A stretch of 64,000 nt of DNA, from the NCBI RefSeq assembly GCF_009827635.1, contig NZ_WTYW01000003.1:186001-250000 (forward strand), in the 5' to 3' direction. The stretch's first letter is position 1; every line of letters begins with the position of its first letter. The notes under the pieces were generated by a model. It did no database searches and was not told the DNA's origin. It saw only the letters and a program-made list of their open reading frames with translations. This document shows positions 54,853 through 63,218 of the stretch, piece after piece. The DNA is from Parapontixanthobacter aurantiacus. GTDB lineage: Bacteria; Pseudomonadota; Alphaproteobacteria; Sphingomonadales; Sphingomonadaceae. A program made the translations under genes and the position numbers.

Positions 54853-55856
54853 CCTTGCGACAGCCCTGCACAATCATCGAGCCAGGCATCGAGCAGCGGC
54901 ATCTCCGCCTCGCCGACATGGCCCGCCTCGATCAATGCGCCGTAGCAGCGCCGCAGATTTGTCGGGATGGCGGCCCCTCCTTGTTCGAGCGGCAATTGCT
55001 CGAGCATCGTCGCGATCGCCCGATTGGCGAGGTAGCCCGGTATCTCGTCGGCAAAATCGCGCATCAGATCGTGTTCGTTGCGTTCCTGCCGGACGGTCGG
55101 CTCGCGGAACAGGACGTGCCAACCGTTCTCCCACGCGATGCGCTGCGCGACGAAGCTGCGCCAGATGTCGGTCATGCGAAAACTGCAATGGGCCGGCAGA
55201 TAGAGAAGCGGAAAGGCGGGACGGTGATGGACGGTCGCCTGACTGTTGAAGGGGCACCAGCTACCCTTGCCCAAGGCGATCCGCCGCTCCCCCTCATCGA
55301 AGGCGACCGGCAGCGCCCGCGTCAGGCGATAGATCGCATCGACATCGGGATTGTCCTGCGCCAGCGCCTGCTGAATGGGCGCGTGAACGGTGCAGCTGTC
55401 CTTCGGCCAGACAGGTTGCGAGCCGGCCAGTGCATCGAGCGGGAAGCCGCGCGGCCAGACATCGCTCCGCCCGAATGCGCCGTAGATATTCGTCCAGCCG
55501 GTTCCCGCCAGCACGCCGGTCTCGCAATGTTCGGGCAGCGGTTCGAAAAAGGCAGCGAGGGGGAAATTGTCGTCGTCGGTCTCGACGATGTGGTCAGCTC
55601 CGCCCGCCATCGCCACGAGATAGCCGATGTTCTTGCGCGCATAATGGCCCGTCGGGGCGAGCACCGCGGTGGCGAAGTCGAGCGTCCTCTGCCGTTCGAG
55701 CGAGTGATAGTCGCAGCCCTCCAGCGCGAAATCACCGGGGCTCTTCGCATCTCCGATGGCGATGAAGGGCATGCCTGCGTCGCCTGCTCCCTTCGCCAGA
55801 GCGCGAAGGACGACATTGGGCGGGGAAATGGTCGTGACGACGAGTGCACCCGTCAC
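54849..55856 (-). CDS. STELLO-type (DUF288) glycosyltransferase
   Basis: A 335-residue protein from the GTG at 55854-55856, which overlaps the acyltransferase stop (GTGA). 'LVVTTISPPNVVLRALAKGA' opens a GT-A fold. 'RKNIGYLVAMAGGADHIVET' followed by the acidic DDDN motif is the hallmark of the STELLO family. Plant STELLO proteins act in Golgi cellulose-synthase assembly; bacterial members are probable glycosyltransferases. A longer frame (to 56054) reads through the neighbouring gene and was rejected. Middle gene of the operon. Confidence 0.82.
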   Translation of the reverse strand: MTGALVVTTISPPNVVLRALAKGAGDAGMPFIAIGDAKSPGDFALEGCDYHSLERQRTLDFATAVLAPTGHYARKNIGYLVAMAGGADHIVETDDDNFPLAAFFEPLPEHCETGVLAGTGWTNIYGAFGRSDVWPRGFPLDALAGSQPVWPKDSCTVHAPIQQALAQDNPDVDAIYRLTRALPVAFDEGERRIALGKGSWCPFNSQATVHHRPAFPLLYLPAHCSFRMTDIWRSFVAQRIAWENGWHVLFREPTVRQERNEHDLMRDFADEIPGYLANRAIATMLEQLPLEQGGAAIPTNLRRCYGALIEAGHVGEAEMPLLDAWLDDCAGLSQG

Positions 55857-56455
55857 CGTCCATCCCCCGGATAGAGCGGATGGTAAGGCACCTCGCGCTC
55901 GTAGAAGGCACGCACCTTCGCCATGTCCGCAGCGTAGTCGCCGGTCACCGCGATCGGCTCGCCCAGCCCTCCGACGCGCCGGCGATAATCGACGAAGCCG
56001 GGGATGAGCGGCACGCCCGCCTGCACGGCAATATGGTAGAAGCCGGTCTTCCATTGCAGGACGCTGCTGCGCGTGCCTTCGGGGGCGATCGTCAACAGGA
56101 AGCGGTCGCGCGCAGCGAACTCCGCCACCATCTGCTCGACCATGTTGCGCTTGCTCGCCCGCTCGACGGGCACGCCGCCCATATCGCGCATGAACCCGCC
56201 CATCGCGCCGGTGAACAGCGAATCCTTCGCCATGAAGCGCGCCCTGATGCCGAGCGAATGCGTAAGCCCGAGATAATAGACGAAATCCCAGTTCGAGGTG
56301 TGCGGCACCGCGATGATGACGCCCTTCGCGACGCTCGGCCCGCTGCCCACGGCGCGCCAGCCCTTCAGGCGAAAGAGGCCGAGAATGACTTGCTTTACAA
56401 GCCGCGAGACGAGGCTCGGCGAACGGTCACGGGAGGGGTCGGCAGGTTCCGGCAT
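55853..56455 (-). CDS. 1-acyl-glycerol-3-phosphate acyltransferase-like protein
   Basis: A 200-residue PlsC-family protein. The motif 'VPHTSNWDFVYYLGL' supplies His-x4-Asp, 'LTIAPEGTRSSVLQWKTGFY' the PEGTR acceptor-binding block, and 'AGVPLIPGFVDYRRR' follows. It may acylate lysophosphatidate or a glycan lipid. The start at 56455 is the most likely, though the frame is open to 56536. First gene of the three-gene overlapping operon with the STELLO protein. Confidence 0.8.
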   Translation of the reverse strand: MPEPADPSRDRSPSLVSRLVKQVILGLFRLKGWRAVGSGPSVAKGVIIAVPHTSNWDFVYYLGLTHSLGIRARFMAKDSLFTGAMGGFMRDMGGVPVERASKRNMVEQMVAEFAARDRFLLTIAPEGTRSSVLQWKTGFYHIAVQAGVPLIPGFVDYRRRVGGLGEPIAVTGDYAADMAKVRAFYEREVPYHPLYPGDGR

Positions 56456-56634
56456 GAAGCCCCGGCAATTAAGGACATGGCGGGAAAATAGCGAGATGTT
56501 TCGCATCGTTCGACGCGCGCTACGCCCCGCCCGCAATGCGGTCCGCCCCGCCCGCGGCTCGCTTGAACCGCCTCTCGTGCCCTGCGGCGGCGGTGCGCAT
56601 CGGCAAAACCTTTGCGCCGCCCGATGCAGGCGCT

Positions 56635-58218
56635 ATGGAAGCGCCCGTGCGTTATATGCTGAACGAAACCCTCCTACCCTGGCCCCAGGGCAAGGCGCCC
56701 GATCCCGAGCAAACGGTGGAGGCGAAGCGCAAGGCCGTGCTCGAGCTCTATGGACTCGATGCGCTGGAGGACGACCCGGAACTCGTCCAGATCACGCATT
56801 TCACGGCAAGATTGTGCGGCGCGCCGATCTGCCTCGTCAGCCTCGTCGAGGAGGAGCGGCAGCGGTTCCTCGCCCGCGAAGGACTGGAAGAAAACGAGAC
56901 GCCCCGCCCGACCTCCTTCTGCGCCCATGCAATGCTGCTGTCCGACGTGATGGTGGTGCCCGATGCGCGCGAGGACGAACGCTTCGAGACGAACCCGCTC
57001 GTCACCGGCCATCCGCATATCCGCTTCTATGCCGGGGCGCCGCTCATCAGTCACGAGGGCGCGCCGCTCGGCAGCCTGTGCGTCATCGACACCGAACCGC
57101 GTCCGCAGGGCCTTACCGACCTTCAGAAGGAAGGACTGCTCGTGATGGCCGCGTCCGTGATGCGGCGGCTGCGTCATCGGCGCGAAGCACTCGCCCAGCA
57201 GGCGGAACTGAAGCGGAGCGAGAAACAGCTCCAGACGCTTGCCGATTCGATCCCTGACATCGCCTGGTCCGCCCGCCCCGATGGCAGCTTCGACTATTTC
57301 AACCAGCGCTGGTACGATTTCATCGGCCTGTCGGACAAGACGCGCCACGTCCCGCGCCACGACCTGTTCCATCCGGACGACAAGCACGCCTGGCTCGACA
57401 AATGGGAAGAGGCACGGCGCGAGGCCCAACCTTACGAGACAGAATACCGGCTGAAGCGCGCCGACGGCGAATATCGCTGGATGCTGGTGCGCGGCGTTCC
57501 CGTCTACAACTCCGCCGGCCATGCCGAACGCTGGTTCGGGACGCTGACGGACATCGATGCGTCCAAGCGCGAATCCGATCAGCGCGATTTGCTCGCCCGC
57601 GAATTGTCGCACCGGATCAAGAACATCTTTGCCGTCATCTCCGGCCTTATTGCCCTGCGCACGCGAGGCCGGGACGACCTCGGCGATTTCGCGGGCGAAC
57701 TGACCGGCACGATCAAGTCGCTCGGCCGGGCGCATGACTACGTCAATCCGGTCGCCGGGCGAAAGGGCGACAGCCTGCGCGAATTGCTGACCGACCTGCT
57801 CGCCCCCTACGAAAGCGCGGGCGAACCGGCGATCGTCTTCGCCAGCGAGGAAGACTTGCCGATCGGGCCGGAAGCCGCAACGCCGCTCGCCCTCATCTTT
57901 CACGAACTCGCCACCAATTCCGCCAAATACGGCGCCCTGTCGAACGAGGGCGGCAAGGTGACGCTGGACGTGCGCGGCGCCGAGGACGACGATGTCGAGG
58001 GCATGACGATCGGGCGCGAGGACGCCGTCGTCCTGCGCTGGAGCGAACCGGGCATCGCCCCCGGCGGTGCGGAGGATAACCCGCGCGAAGGCTTCGGCTC
58101 TCGGCTGCTGAGGACCTCGGTCGAGGGACAGTTGCGCGGCCGCATGACCCGCATCTTCGACGAGAACGGCCTCGACGTGAAACTCGTGCTTCCGGCAGCG
58201 TCCATTGCGCCCAAGTAA
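56635..58218 (+). CDS. HWE-family sensor histidine kinase with GAF and PAS domains
   Basis: A 527-residue cytoplasmic kinase. An N-terminal GAF-like domain covers about 30-175 ('ARLCGAPICLVSLVEEERQR', 'GAPLISHEGAPLGSLCVID'), and a PAS/PAC domain about 195-315 ('LADSIPDIAWSARPDGSFDY', 'EYRLKRADGEYRWML'). The HWE core follows: phosphoacceptor 'ARELSHRIKNIFAVISGLI', the N-box 'HELATNSAKYGALS', and Trp-x-Glu in 'LRWSEPG'. These kinases often feed the general stress response (PhyR/EcfG), though no such partner is beside it. An alternative ATG is 21 bases downstream. Confidence 0.88.
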   Translation: MEAPVRYMLNETLLPWPQGKAPDPEQTVEAKRKAVLELYGLDALEDDPELVQITHFTARLCGAPICLVSLVEEERQRFLAREGLEENETPRPTSFCAHAMLLSDVMVVPDAREDERFETNPLVTGHPHIRFYAGAPLISHEGAPLGSLCVIDTEPRPQGLTDLQKEGLLVMAASVMRRLRHRREALAQQAELKRSEKQLQTLADSIPDIAWSARPDGSFDYFNQRWYDFIGLSDKTRHVPRHDLFHPDDKHAWLDKWEEARREAQPYETEYRLKRADGEYRWMLVRGVPVYNSAGHAERWFGTLTDIDASKRESDQRDLLARELSHRIKNIFAVISGLIALRTRGRDDLGDFAGELTGTIKSLGRAHDYVNPVAGRKGDSLRELLTDLLAPYESAGEPAIVFASEEDLPIGPEAATPLALIFHELATNSAKYGALSNEGGKVTLDVRGAEDDDVEGMTIGREDAVVLRWSEPGIAPGGAEDNPREGFGSRLLRTSVEGQLRGRMTRIFDENGLDVKLVLPAASIAPK

Positions 58219-58729
58219 CTCCCGCCAGCCTTTGCGCAGCGCGGCAGCAGCCCTGTTGCTGCCCTTGTCCCTGAGCATCGGTGCCTGCGCGGTCGAGGAA
58301 GATGAAGCGAGCGAACCGCCCGTGCCCGCAACCCCGGCAGCAGCCGTCGCCGGTTCCGGGCAAAACGCCGCGCCGGTCGAGGAAGCGGAAAGCGTGACGC
58401 AATTCCAGAATACGGCATGGCGCAGCATTTCAGAGGACGGGGCGCGTTTCACGACCTATTTCGATCCCGACGGAACCTATCGCGACCTGAGGAACGGCGA
58501 CCCTTATCAGACGGGGACCTGGGAATTCAGCGATGGTGAAACGCTGTGTTTTTTCCCCGAGGAAGAGGGCAATCGCGGCGATTGCTGGAACACCGGCGCG
58601 CTGCGCGGCGACACCCTGTCCGCGACACGCGTGCGCGACGAGTTTCGCATCGAACTCGAACGGGTGGATTACGCTGCGCCCGATACGGGCGAGGAGGACG
58701 GCGGCGGCGAAGCGGCGGAAACCTCCTGA
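58205..58729 (+). CDS. Putative lipoprotein
   Basis: A 174-residue protein with a lipoprotein signal ('AAAALLLPLSLSIGACAVEE'). The mature part is acidic, with a domain containing 'TTYFDPDGTYRDLRNGDPYQ' and 'TGTWEFSDGETLCFFPEEEG', similar to small secreted proteins with a lipocalin-like or META-like fold. Both candidate starts are TTG (58205 and 58232). The first overlaps the kinase gene; no ribosome site decides between them. Confidence 0.6.
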   Translation: MRPSNSRQPLRSAAAALLLPLSLSIGACAVEEDEASEPPVPATPAAAVAGSGQNAAPVEEAESVTQFQNTAWRSISEDGARFTTYFDPDGTYRDLRNGDPYQTGTWEFSDGETLCFFPEEEGNRGDCWNTGALRGDTLSATRVRDEFRIELERVDYAAPDTGEEDGGGEAAETS

Positions 58730-58752
58730 GCGAGCCGGACGCCCCGCCGCCC

Positions 58753-59505
58753 GTGCTCGAATGGCGGGACGTCACGCGCGATTTCGGTGAGGTGCGGGCG
58801 GTCGATGCCGTCTCGCTCGCCATCGCGAAAGGACAATACGTCGCGCTGGTCGGTGCATCCGGTTCCGGCAAATCCACGCTTCTCAAAACCGTCAATCGCC
58901 TGATTATTCCGGGCGAAGGAGAAGTGCTGCTGGCCGGGGAGGACGTCGCCGGGCTGCCGCCGGCGATCCTGCGGCGGCGCATCGGCTATGTCTTCCAGCA
59001 GATCGGCCTGTTCCCGCATATGAGCGTTGCCGAGAATATCGGCATCGGTCCGCGCCTGTCGGGGGAGCGGCTGGGGGCGGAAAGAACGCGGGAACTGCTC
59101 GAACTCGTCGAACTCGATCCTGCAATGGCGAAGCGAATGCCCGACGCGCTGTCCGGCGGTCAGCGCCAGCGGGTGGGCGTCGCGCGGGCTCTGGCGAACG
59201 ATCCCGAACTGCTCTTGATGGACGAACCCTTCGGTGCGCTCGATCCGATCACGCGCGACGCGCTGGGCGAACGGGTCCGCGCGCTGCACGATCGGCTCGG
59301 CCTTACCAGCGTGATGGTCACGCACGACATGGCGGAAGCCCTGCTGCTCGCAGATCGCGTGGTCGTGATGGATGCCGGTCGGATCGTGGCCGACGAAATG
59401 CCCGCCGCGCTGCTTGCCGGAGAGGGCGGCGACATCGCGCAGGCCCTTGTCGCCGTGCCGCGCGCTCAAGCCCGCCAGCTGGCCGAATTGTCGGGACGAG
59501 CATAG
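58753..59505 (+). CDS. Glycine betaine/compatible-solute ABC transporter ATP-binding protein
   Basis: A 250-residue ATPase. 'VALVGASGSGKSTLLKTVNR' is Walker A, 'LSGGQRQRVGVARAL' the signature, 'LLLMDEPFGALDPITR' Walker B, 'VMVTHDMAEALL' the H-loop. It matches OpuCA/ProV proteins but lacks the C-terminal CBS domains that sense ionic strength. The start is uncertain: GTG at 58753 is used, with a CTG at 58726 overlapping the previous stop as an alternative. Coupled to the next gene with a four-base gap. Confidence 0.82.
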   Translation: MLEWRDVTRDFGEVRAVDAVSLAIAKGQYVALVGASGSGKSTLLKTVNRLIIPGEGEVLLAGEDVAGLPPAILRRRIGYVFQQIGLFPHMSVAENIGIGPRLSGERLGAERTRELLELVELDPAMAKRMPDALSGGQRQRVGVARALANDPELLLMDEPFGALDPITRDALGERVRALHDRLGLTSVMVTHDMAEALLLADRVVVMDAGRIVADEMPAALLAGEGGDIAQALVAVPRAQARQLAELSGRA

Positions 59506-59509
59506 CGCG

Positions 59510-61057
59510 ATGAACGCCATCCTCGATGCCCTCGCCAACCTGACCGACGAGTTCGCCGCCCATGTCGTCCTGTGCGCCGCGGCCCTCGCTTCGGGGATAG
59601 CGGTCGCCTTGCCGCTCGCCGTCTGGGCATCCCGCTCCGCCACCGTCTCCCGCGTGACGCTGGGGTTCGCAAGCCTCGTCCAGACCATTCCCGCGCTTGC
59701 CCTGCTCGCCCTGTTCTTTCCCGTCCTGCTGAGCCTGCGCGCCCTGTTCGGCGAAGGTCTGCCGACGCTGGGCTTCCTGCCGGCACTGCTGGCGCTCGCG
59801 CTTTATGCGCTGCTGCCGATCCTGCGCAATGCAGTGACGGCGCAGGCCAATCTCGATCCGGGCGTCGTCGAAGCAGCCGACGGCGTGGGCATGAACGCCT
59901 GGCAGAAATTGCGGCTGGTCGAGGCACCGCTGGCCGCGCCCTACATCATGGGCGGCATCCGCACCGCCGCGGTCTGGACCATCGGCGCGGCGACGCTGGC
60001 GACGACGATCGGGCAGAAGAGCCTCGGCGATCCGATCTTCGCCGGATTGCAGACGCAGAACTGGGTGCTCGTGCTGGCGGGCTGTATCGCATCGGCGGGT
60101 CTCGCTTTGCTGGCGGACGGGCTGCTCGGCCTCATCGAGAAGGGGTTCGCGCGCCGCAGCAGGGCGATGTGGGGCGGTGGGCTTGCCGTCGTGCTCGCCG
60201 GGGTGGCCCTCGCCCTGTTCGCGCAATTCGCTCCCTTGGGCGGCTCGGATGGAGACCGGCGCATCGTCATCGGCGCGAAGGGCTTTTCGGAGCAATATAT
60301 CCTCGCTCGCCTGATCGGCGACCGGGCAGAGGAAGCGGGCTATGCCGTCGAATATCGCGACGGACTGGGTTCGGCGGTCGCGCACAACGCGCTCACATCG
60401 GGCGAGATCGACGTGCTGGTCGATTATACCGGGACGATCTGGGCGAACATGATGGAGCGGCAGGACAATCCCCCGCGCGAGGAAATGTACGATGCGATCG
60501 TCCGGTGGGAAGAGGAAACCAGCGGCACGCGCGTTTTGGGGCGGCTCGGCTTCGAGAACGCCTATGGCCTCGCGATGCGCAGCGACGAGGCGGCGGCGCG
60601 CGGCTTCACCTCCATCGCGGATCTCGCCGCGGGTGGCAGGGGACTGGCGATCGGCGGCGACCCCGAATTCTTCGAGCGGCCCGAATGGGTGGCGGTGCGC
60701 GATGCCTACGGCTTGCCGCCGATGGAGCAGCGCACCTTTTCTCCCACCTTCATGTACAATGCGCTGCGCTCGCGCGATGTCGACGTGATCGGCGCCTACA
60801 CCTCGGACGGGCGGATCGCGGCGGACAACCTCGTCATTCTCGACGATCCGCGCGGAGCGTTCCCCAATTACGACGCGATCGTGCTGCTCTCGCCGCAGCG
60901 CAGGGACGATGCGCGGCTGGTCGCAGCATTGGAGCCGCTGATCGGGGCGATCGACGTGGCGGCTATGCGGGAGGCGAACTACTCGGTCGACCGGCAGGAC
61001 GACAAGCGCACCCCCGCTGAGGCGGCGCAGGCTCTGGCGCAGAAGATCGGGCTTTAG
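59510..61057 (+). CDS. Fused permease and substrate-binding protein for compatible solutes
   Basis: A 515-residue protein. The first 215 residues form a permease with about six hydrophobic helices and the EAA-type loop 'EAADGVGMNAWQKLRLVEAP'. A membrane helix near 230 leads to a periplasmic OpuAC-type binding domain ('RIVIGAKGFSEQYILARLIG', 'GEIDVLVDYTGTIW'). Together with the ATPase this makes a complete importer for betaine-like osmolytes. The fusion is known in some OpuC systems. The stop overlaps the convergent midA gene by four bases. Confidence 0.85.
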   Translation: MNAILDALANLTDEFAAHVVLCAAALASGIAVALPLAVWASRSATVSRVTLGFASLVQTIPALALLALFFPVLLSLRALFGEGLPTLGFLPALLALALYALLPILRNAVTAQANLDPGVVEAADGVGMNAWQKLRLVEAPLAAPYIMGGIRTAAVWTIGAATLATTIGQKSLGDPIFAGLQTQNWVLVLAGCIASAGLALLADGLLGLIEKGFARRSRAMWGGGLAVVLAGVALALFAQFAPLGGSDGDRRIVIGAKGFSEQYILARLIGDRAEEAGYAVEYRDGLGSAVAHNALTSGEIDVLVDYTGTIWANMMERQDNPPREEMYDAIVRWEEETSGTRVLGRLGFENAYGLAMRSDEAAARGFTSIADLAAGGRGLAIGGDPEFFERPEWVAVRDAYGLPPMEQRTFSPTFMYNALRSRDVDVIGAYTSDGRIAADNLVILDDPRGAFPNYDAIVLLSPQRRDDARLVAALEPLIGAIDVAAMREANYSVDRQDDKRTPAEAAQALAQKIGL

Positions 61058-62160
61058 GCAAAGCCCGCGGGGTCGGCCCATTCCTCCCAACGAGAGACCA
61101 CCGCCATCACCTTAAACAGCTCGCCCATCTCGTCAGGCGAGCACAATCGCCGATGGGCGGCAGCGATGGTTTGCGCGCGTGTTGGATCGGCTTTCGCCAG
61201 CGCATTTGCCCGCGCAGTTATGCCGAGCCGCTCGAGAAAGGCGCCCTGGGTGGTCGTGAAACACCGCTTGCTGACCTTTGTCTCGCTCTCGGCATCGCTT
61301 GACCCCTTCTCGGTGCCATTGTGGCCGACTGCCTCGCGGAGCGCGGAAAAGTCCACCAAAGCTGTCAAATCCGCCGTTCCGGGGGCCTCGAGCGGGTCGA
61401 CTTTCCCGTGTTTGCGGATCGCTTGCAGGGTGGAACCGAACTGCGGCGCGTCATAGCCGTAGTCGATGACGAGAGCCGCGCCCCCTTGCGTATCGAGGCG
61501 GTCCGCGATCTCTCGCATCCAAGAGGTCGCTGCGGGGCAAACCTCCAATATCGCCCCGTTTTCTGCGGCTTTCAGGGATTCGGGCATGGCCGCTTCTAGG
61601 GGCTGGTCCCCGGCGACGAAGGCGAACTTCTCGCCTTCGAGGCCGATCATCCGCTCGCGCCACCCCTTGGGCGTGCGCACCAGTTGTCGAATGGGCAGAG
61701 CGTCGAAGAACTCGTTCGCTATCAATAGGATAGGGCGGTCATGGGGCAAGTCGTCCAGACCCTCGTGCAATGTTGCCCGTGGAACATTTTCCAGCAGGGT
61801 TTTTCGAAAATGGGGTGAACCTTCGACAAGGTGAATGTCGGGGACGAGCCCGAACCGCTCCATCACTCGCAACGCATCGCGGGCCAGCGTGCCGCGCCCC
61901 GGTCCGAGCTCGACATAGGCGATCTTCTCGGGACTTCCGCTACGTTGCCATAGATCGGCGCACCACAGCCCGATCATTTCGCCGAACATCTGGCTGATCT
62001 CCGGGGCCGTGATGAAGTCGCCTTCGCCCCCCAGCGGATCGCGCGAAGCATAGTAGCGCGCGTTCGCCTCTCCGAAATATTGCGAGACAGAGAGCGGTCC
62101 GGACCGCCTTATGAGCCGGGCGAAACGCCGTGTAAGATCCCGCGGATCGTCTTCGCTCAT
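61054..62160 (-). CDS. MidA-like SAM-dependent methyltransferase (DUF185)
   Basis: A 368-residue protein. 'GDFITAPEISQMFGEMIGLW' is diagnostic for the MidA/NDUFAF7 family, and 'YVELGPGRGTLARDALRVME' is the SAM-binding glycine motif. 'DYGYDAPQFGSTLQAIRKHG' follows the active site. Mitochondrial MidA methylates a complex I subunit; a similar role here is plausible by homology. The ATG at 62158-62160 overlaps the lgt stop. The frame continues far upstream only as shadow of lgt. Confidence 0.9.
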   Translation of the reverse strand: MSEDDPRDLTRRFARLIRRSGPLSVSQYFGEANARYYASRDPLGGEGDFITAPEISQMFGEMIGLWCADLWQRSGSPEKIAYVELGPGRGTLARDALRVMERFGLVPDIHLVEGSPHFRKTLLENVPRATLHEGLDDLPHDRPILLIANEFFDALPIRQLVRTPKGWRERMIGLEGEKFAFVAGDQPLEAAMPESLKAAENGAILEVCPAATSWMREIADRLDTQGGAALVIDYGYDAPQFGSTLQAIRKHGKVDPLEAPGTADLTALVDFSALREAVGHNGTEKGSSDAESETKVSKRCFTTTQGAFLERLGITARANALAKADPTRAQTIAAAHRRLCSPDEMGELFKVMAVVSRWEEWADPAGFA

Positions 62161-63065
62161 GCCGTTCGCGGCTTGCCCGAGACCCTTGAACCGGCAACCG
62201 GCGGGCGAGCAAGGGCGAAGACCATGACGGCGAGACCAACCCCGATCATCGGGAAGGACAGCCACTGCCCGCGTGATAGCCCCGTTTCCTCGACGACCTG
62301 GACGAGATGCGCGTCGGGCGCGCGGAAGAACTCGGTGATGAAGCGGGCTATGCCGATGCCGACGGTAAACAGCCCGACAAGCAGACCGGGACGATATCGC
62401 GCCCGCGTTTTCCAGAACACCAGCAGCATTACGATCATGAGCAGGAGGCCTTCGAGCCCTGCCTGATAAAGCTGCGAGGGATGGCGGGCGACCTGGTCGG
62501 GGTCGGTCGGAAAGATCATCGCCCAGGGCAAGCTGCCCTCGACAGGACGGCCATAAAGCTCGCCATTCACGAAATTCGCCAGTCGCCCGAAGAACATTCC
62601 GAACGGCACGTTCACCGCGATATAGTCGCAGACGCGCAGCCACGGGAGCCGGTTGCGAAGTGCGACCCAGGTAATCGCGACGAGTACGCCGATGACCCCG
62701 CCGTGAAAGCTCATCCCGCCGTCCCAAAGGCGCAGGAGATCCCAGCTGACGAACTCGCTTTGCGTGAACCCGGTGAACAGTTCGGGCTTGTAGAAAGCCG
62801 CATAGCCGAGCCTGCCACCAAGGATAATGCCGAGCGTGCAATAGAAGAACAGGTCGTCGACATGGACCTGCGCCATCGGGGCGCCGGGTGCCTTGATCAT
62901 CCTGGAAAGATGCCAGTAGCCGAGCAGGATGCCGGCAAGATAGGCCAGCGAATAGAAGCGGAGCGTGAAGAAGCCGAGATCGATGCCGTTCGTCAGACCG
63001 AGATTCTCCCACATGATGGGCTGCGCGGCGGAAGCGTCGGCCAATAGTGACAGCACGGTATTCAA
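62157..63065 (-). CDS. lgt: Prolipoprotein diacylglyceryl transferase
   Basis: A 302-residue inner-membrane enzyme that adds diacylglycerol to lipoprotein cysteines, thereby maturing the many lipoproteins in this window. Conserved 'DGGMSFHGGVIGVLVAI' and 'VPFGMFFGRLANFVNGELYG' contain the His and Arg active-site residues. 'RHPSQLYQAGLEGLLL' is the second signature. Seven hydrophobic helices are visible. The TTG at 63063-63065 was used; a GTG at 63056, with AGGGA upstream, fits the ribosome site better. Confidence 0.93.
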   Translation of the reverse strand: MNTVLSLLADASAAQPIMWENLGLTNGIDLGFFTLRFYSLAYLAGILLGYWHLSRMIKAPGAPMAQVHVDDLFFYCTLGIILGGRLGYAAFYKPELFTGFTQSEFVSWDLLRLWDGGMSFHGGVIGVLVAITWVALRNRLPWLRVCDYIAVNVPFGMFFGRLANFVNGELYGRPVEGSLPWAMIFPTDPDQVARHPSQLYQAGLEGLLLMIVMLLVFWKTRARYRPGLLVGLFTVGIGIARFITEFFRAPDAHLVQVVEETGLSRGQWLSFPMIGVGLAVMVFALARPPVAGSRVSGKPRTA

Positions 63066-63218
63066 TCCCTAGATGGTCGGTAACGAGCCGGGGCGGCAAT
63101 CGGGTCTGACGGCCTATTGCATAGGGCGCCGCGGGAAAAAACCTTTATTGCGCCGGGTAGCGACGAAAGCCACGAAGTTTCGCGCCGCCCGGTAATTCGG
63201 AGAGGAATTGCCAGAACG

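Noticed and set aside
56674-58452. 592-codon open frame on the minus strand opposite the HWE kinase
   Set aside because: The kinase has all HWE residues; the opposite frame has none and spans into the next gene.
59318-61090. 590-codon open frame on the minus strand opposite the fused transporter gene
   Set aside because: Shadow of a well-supported gene with no motif of its own; composition is dominated by Arg and Gln.
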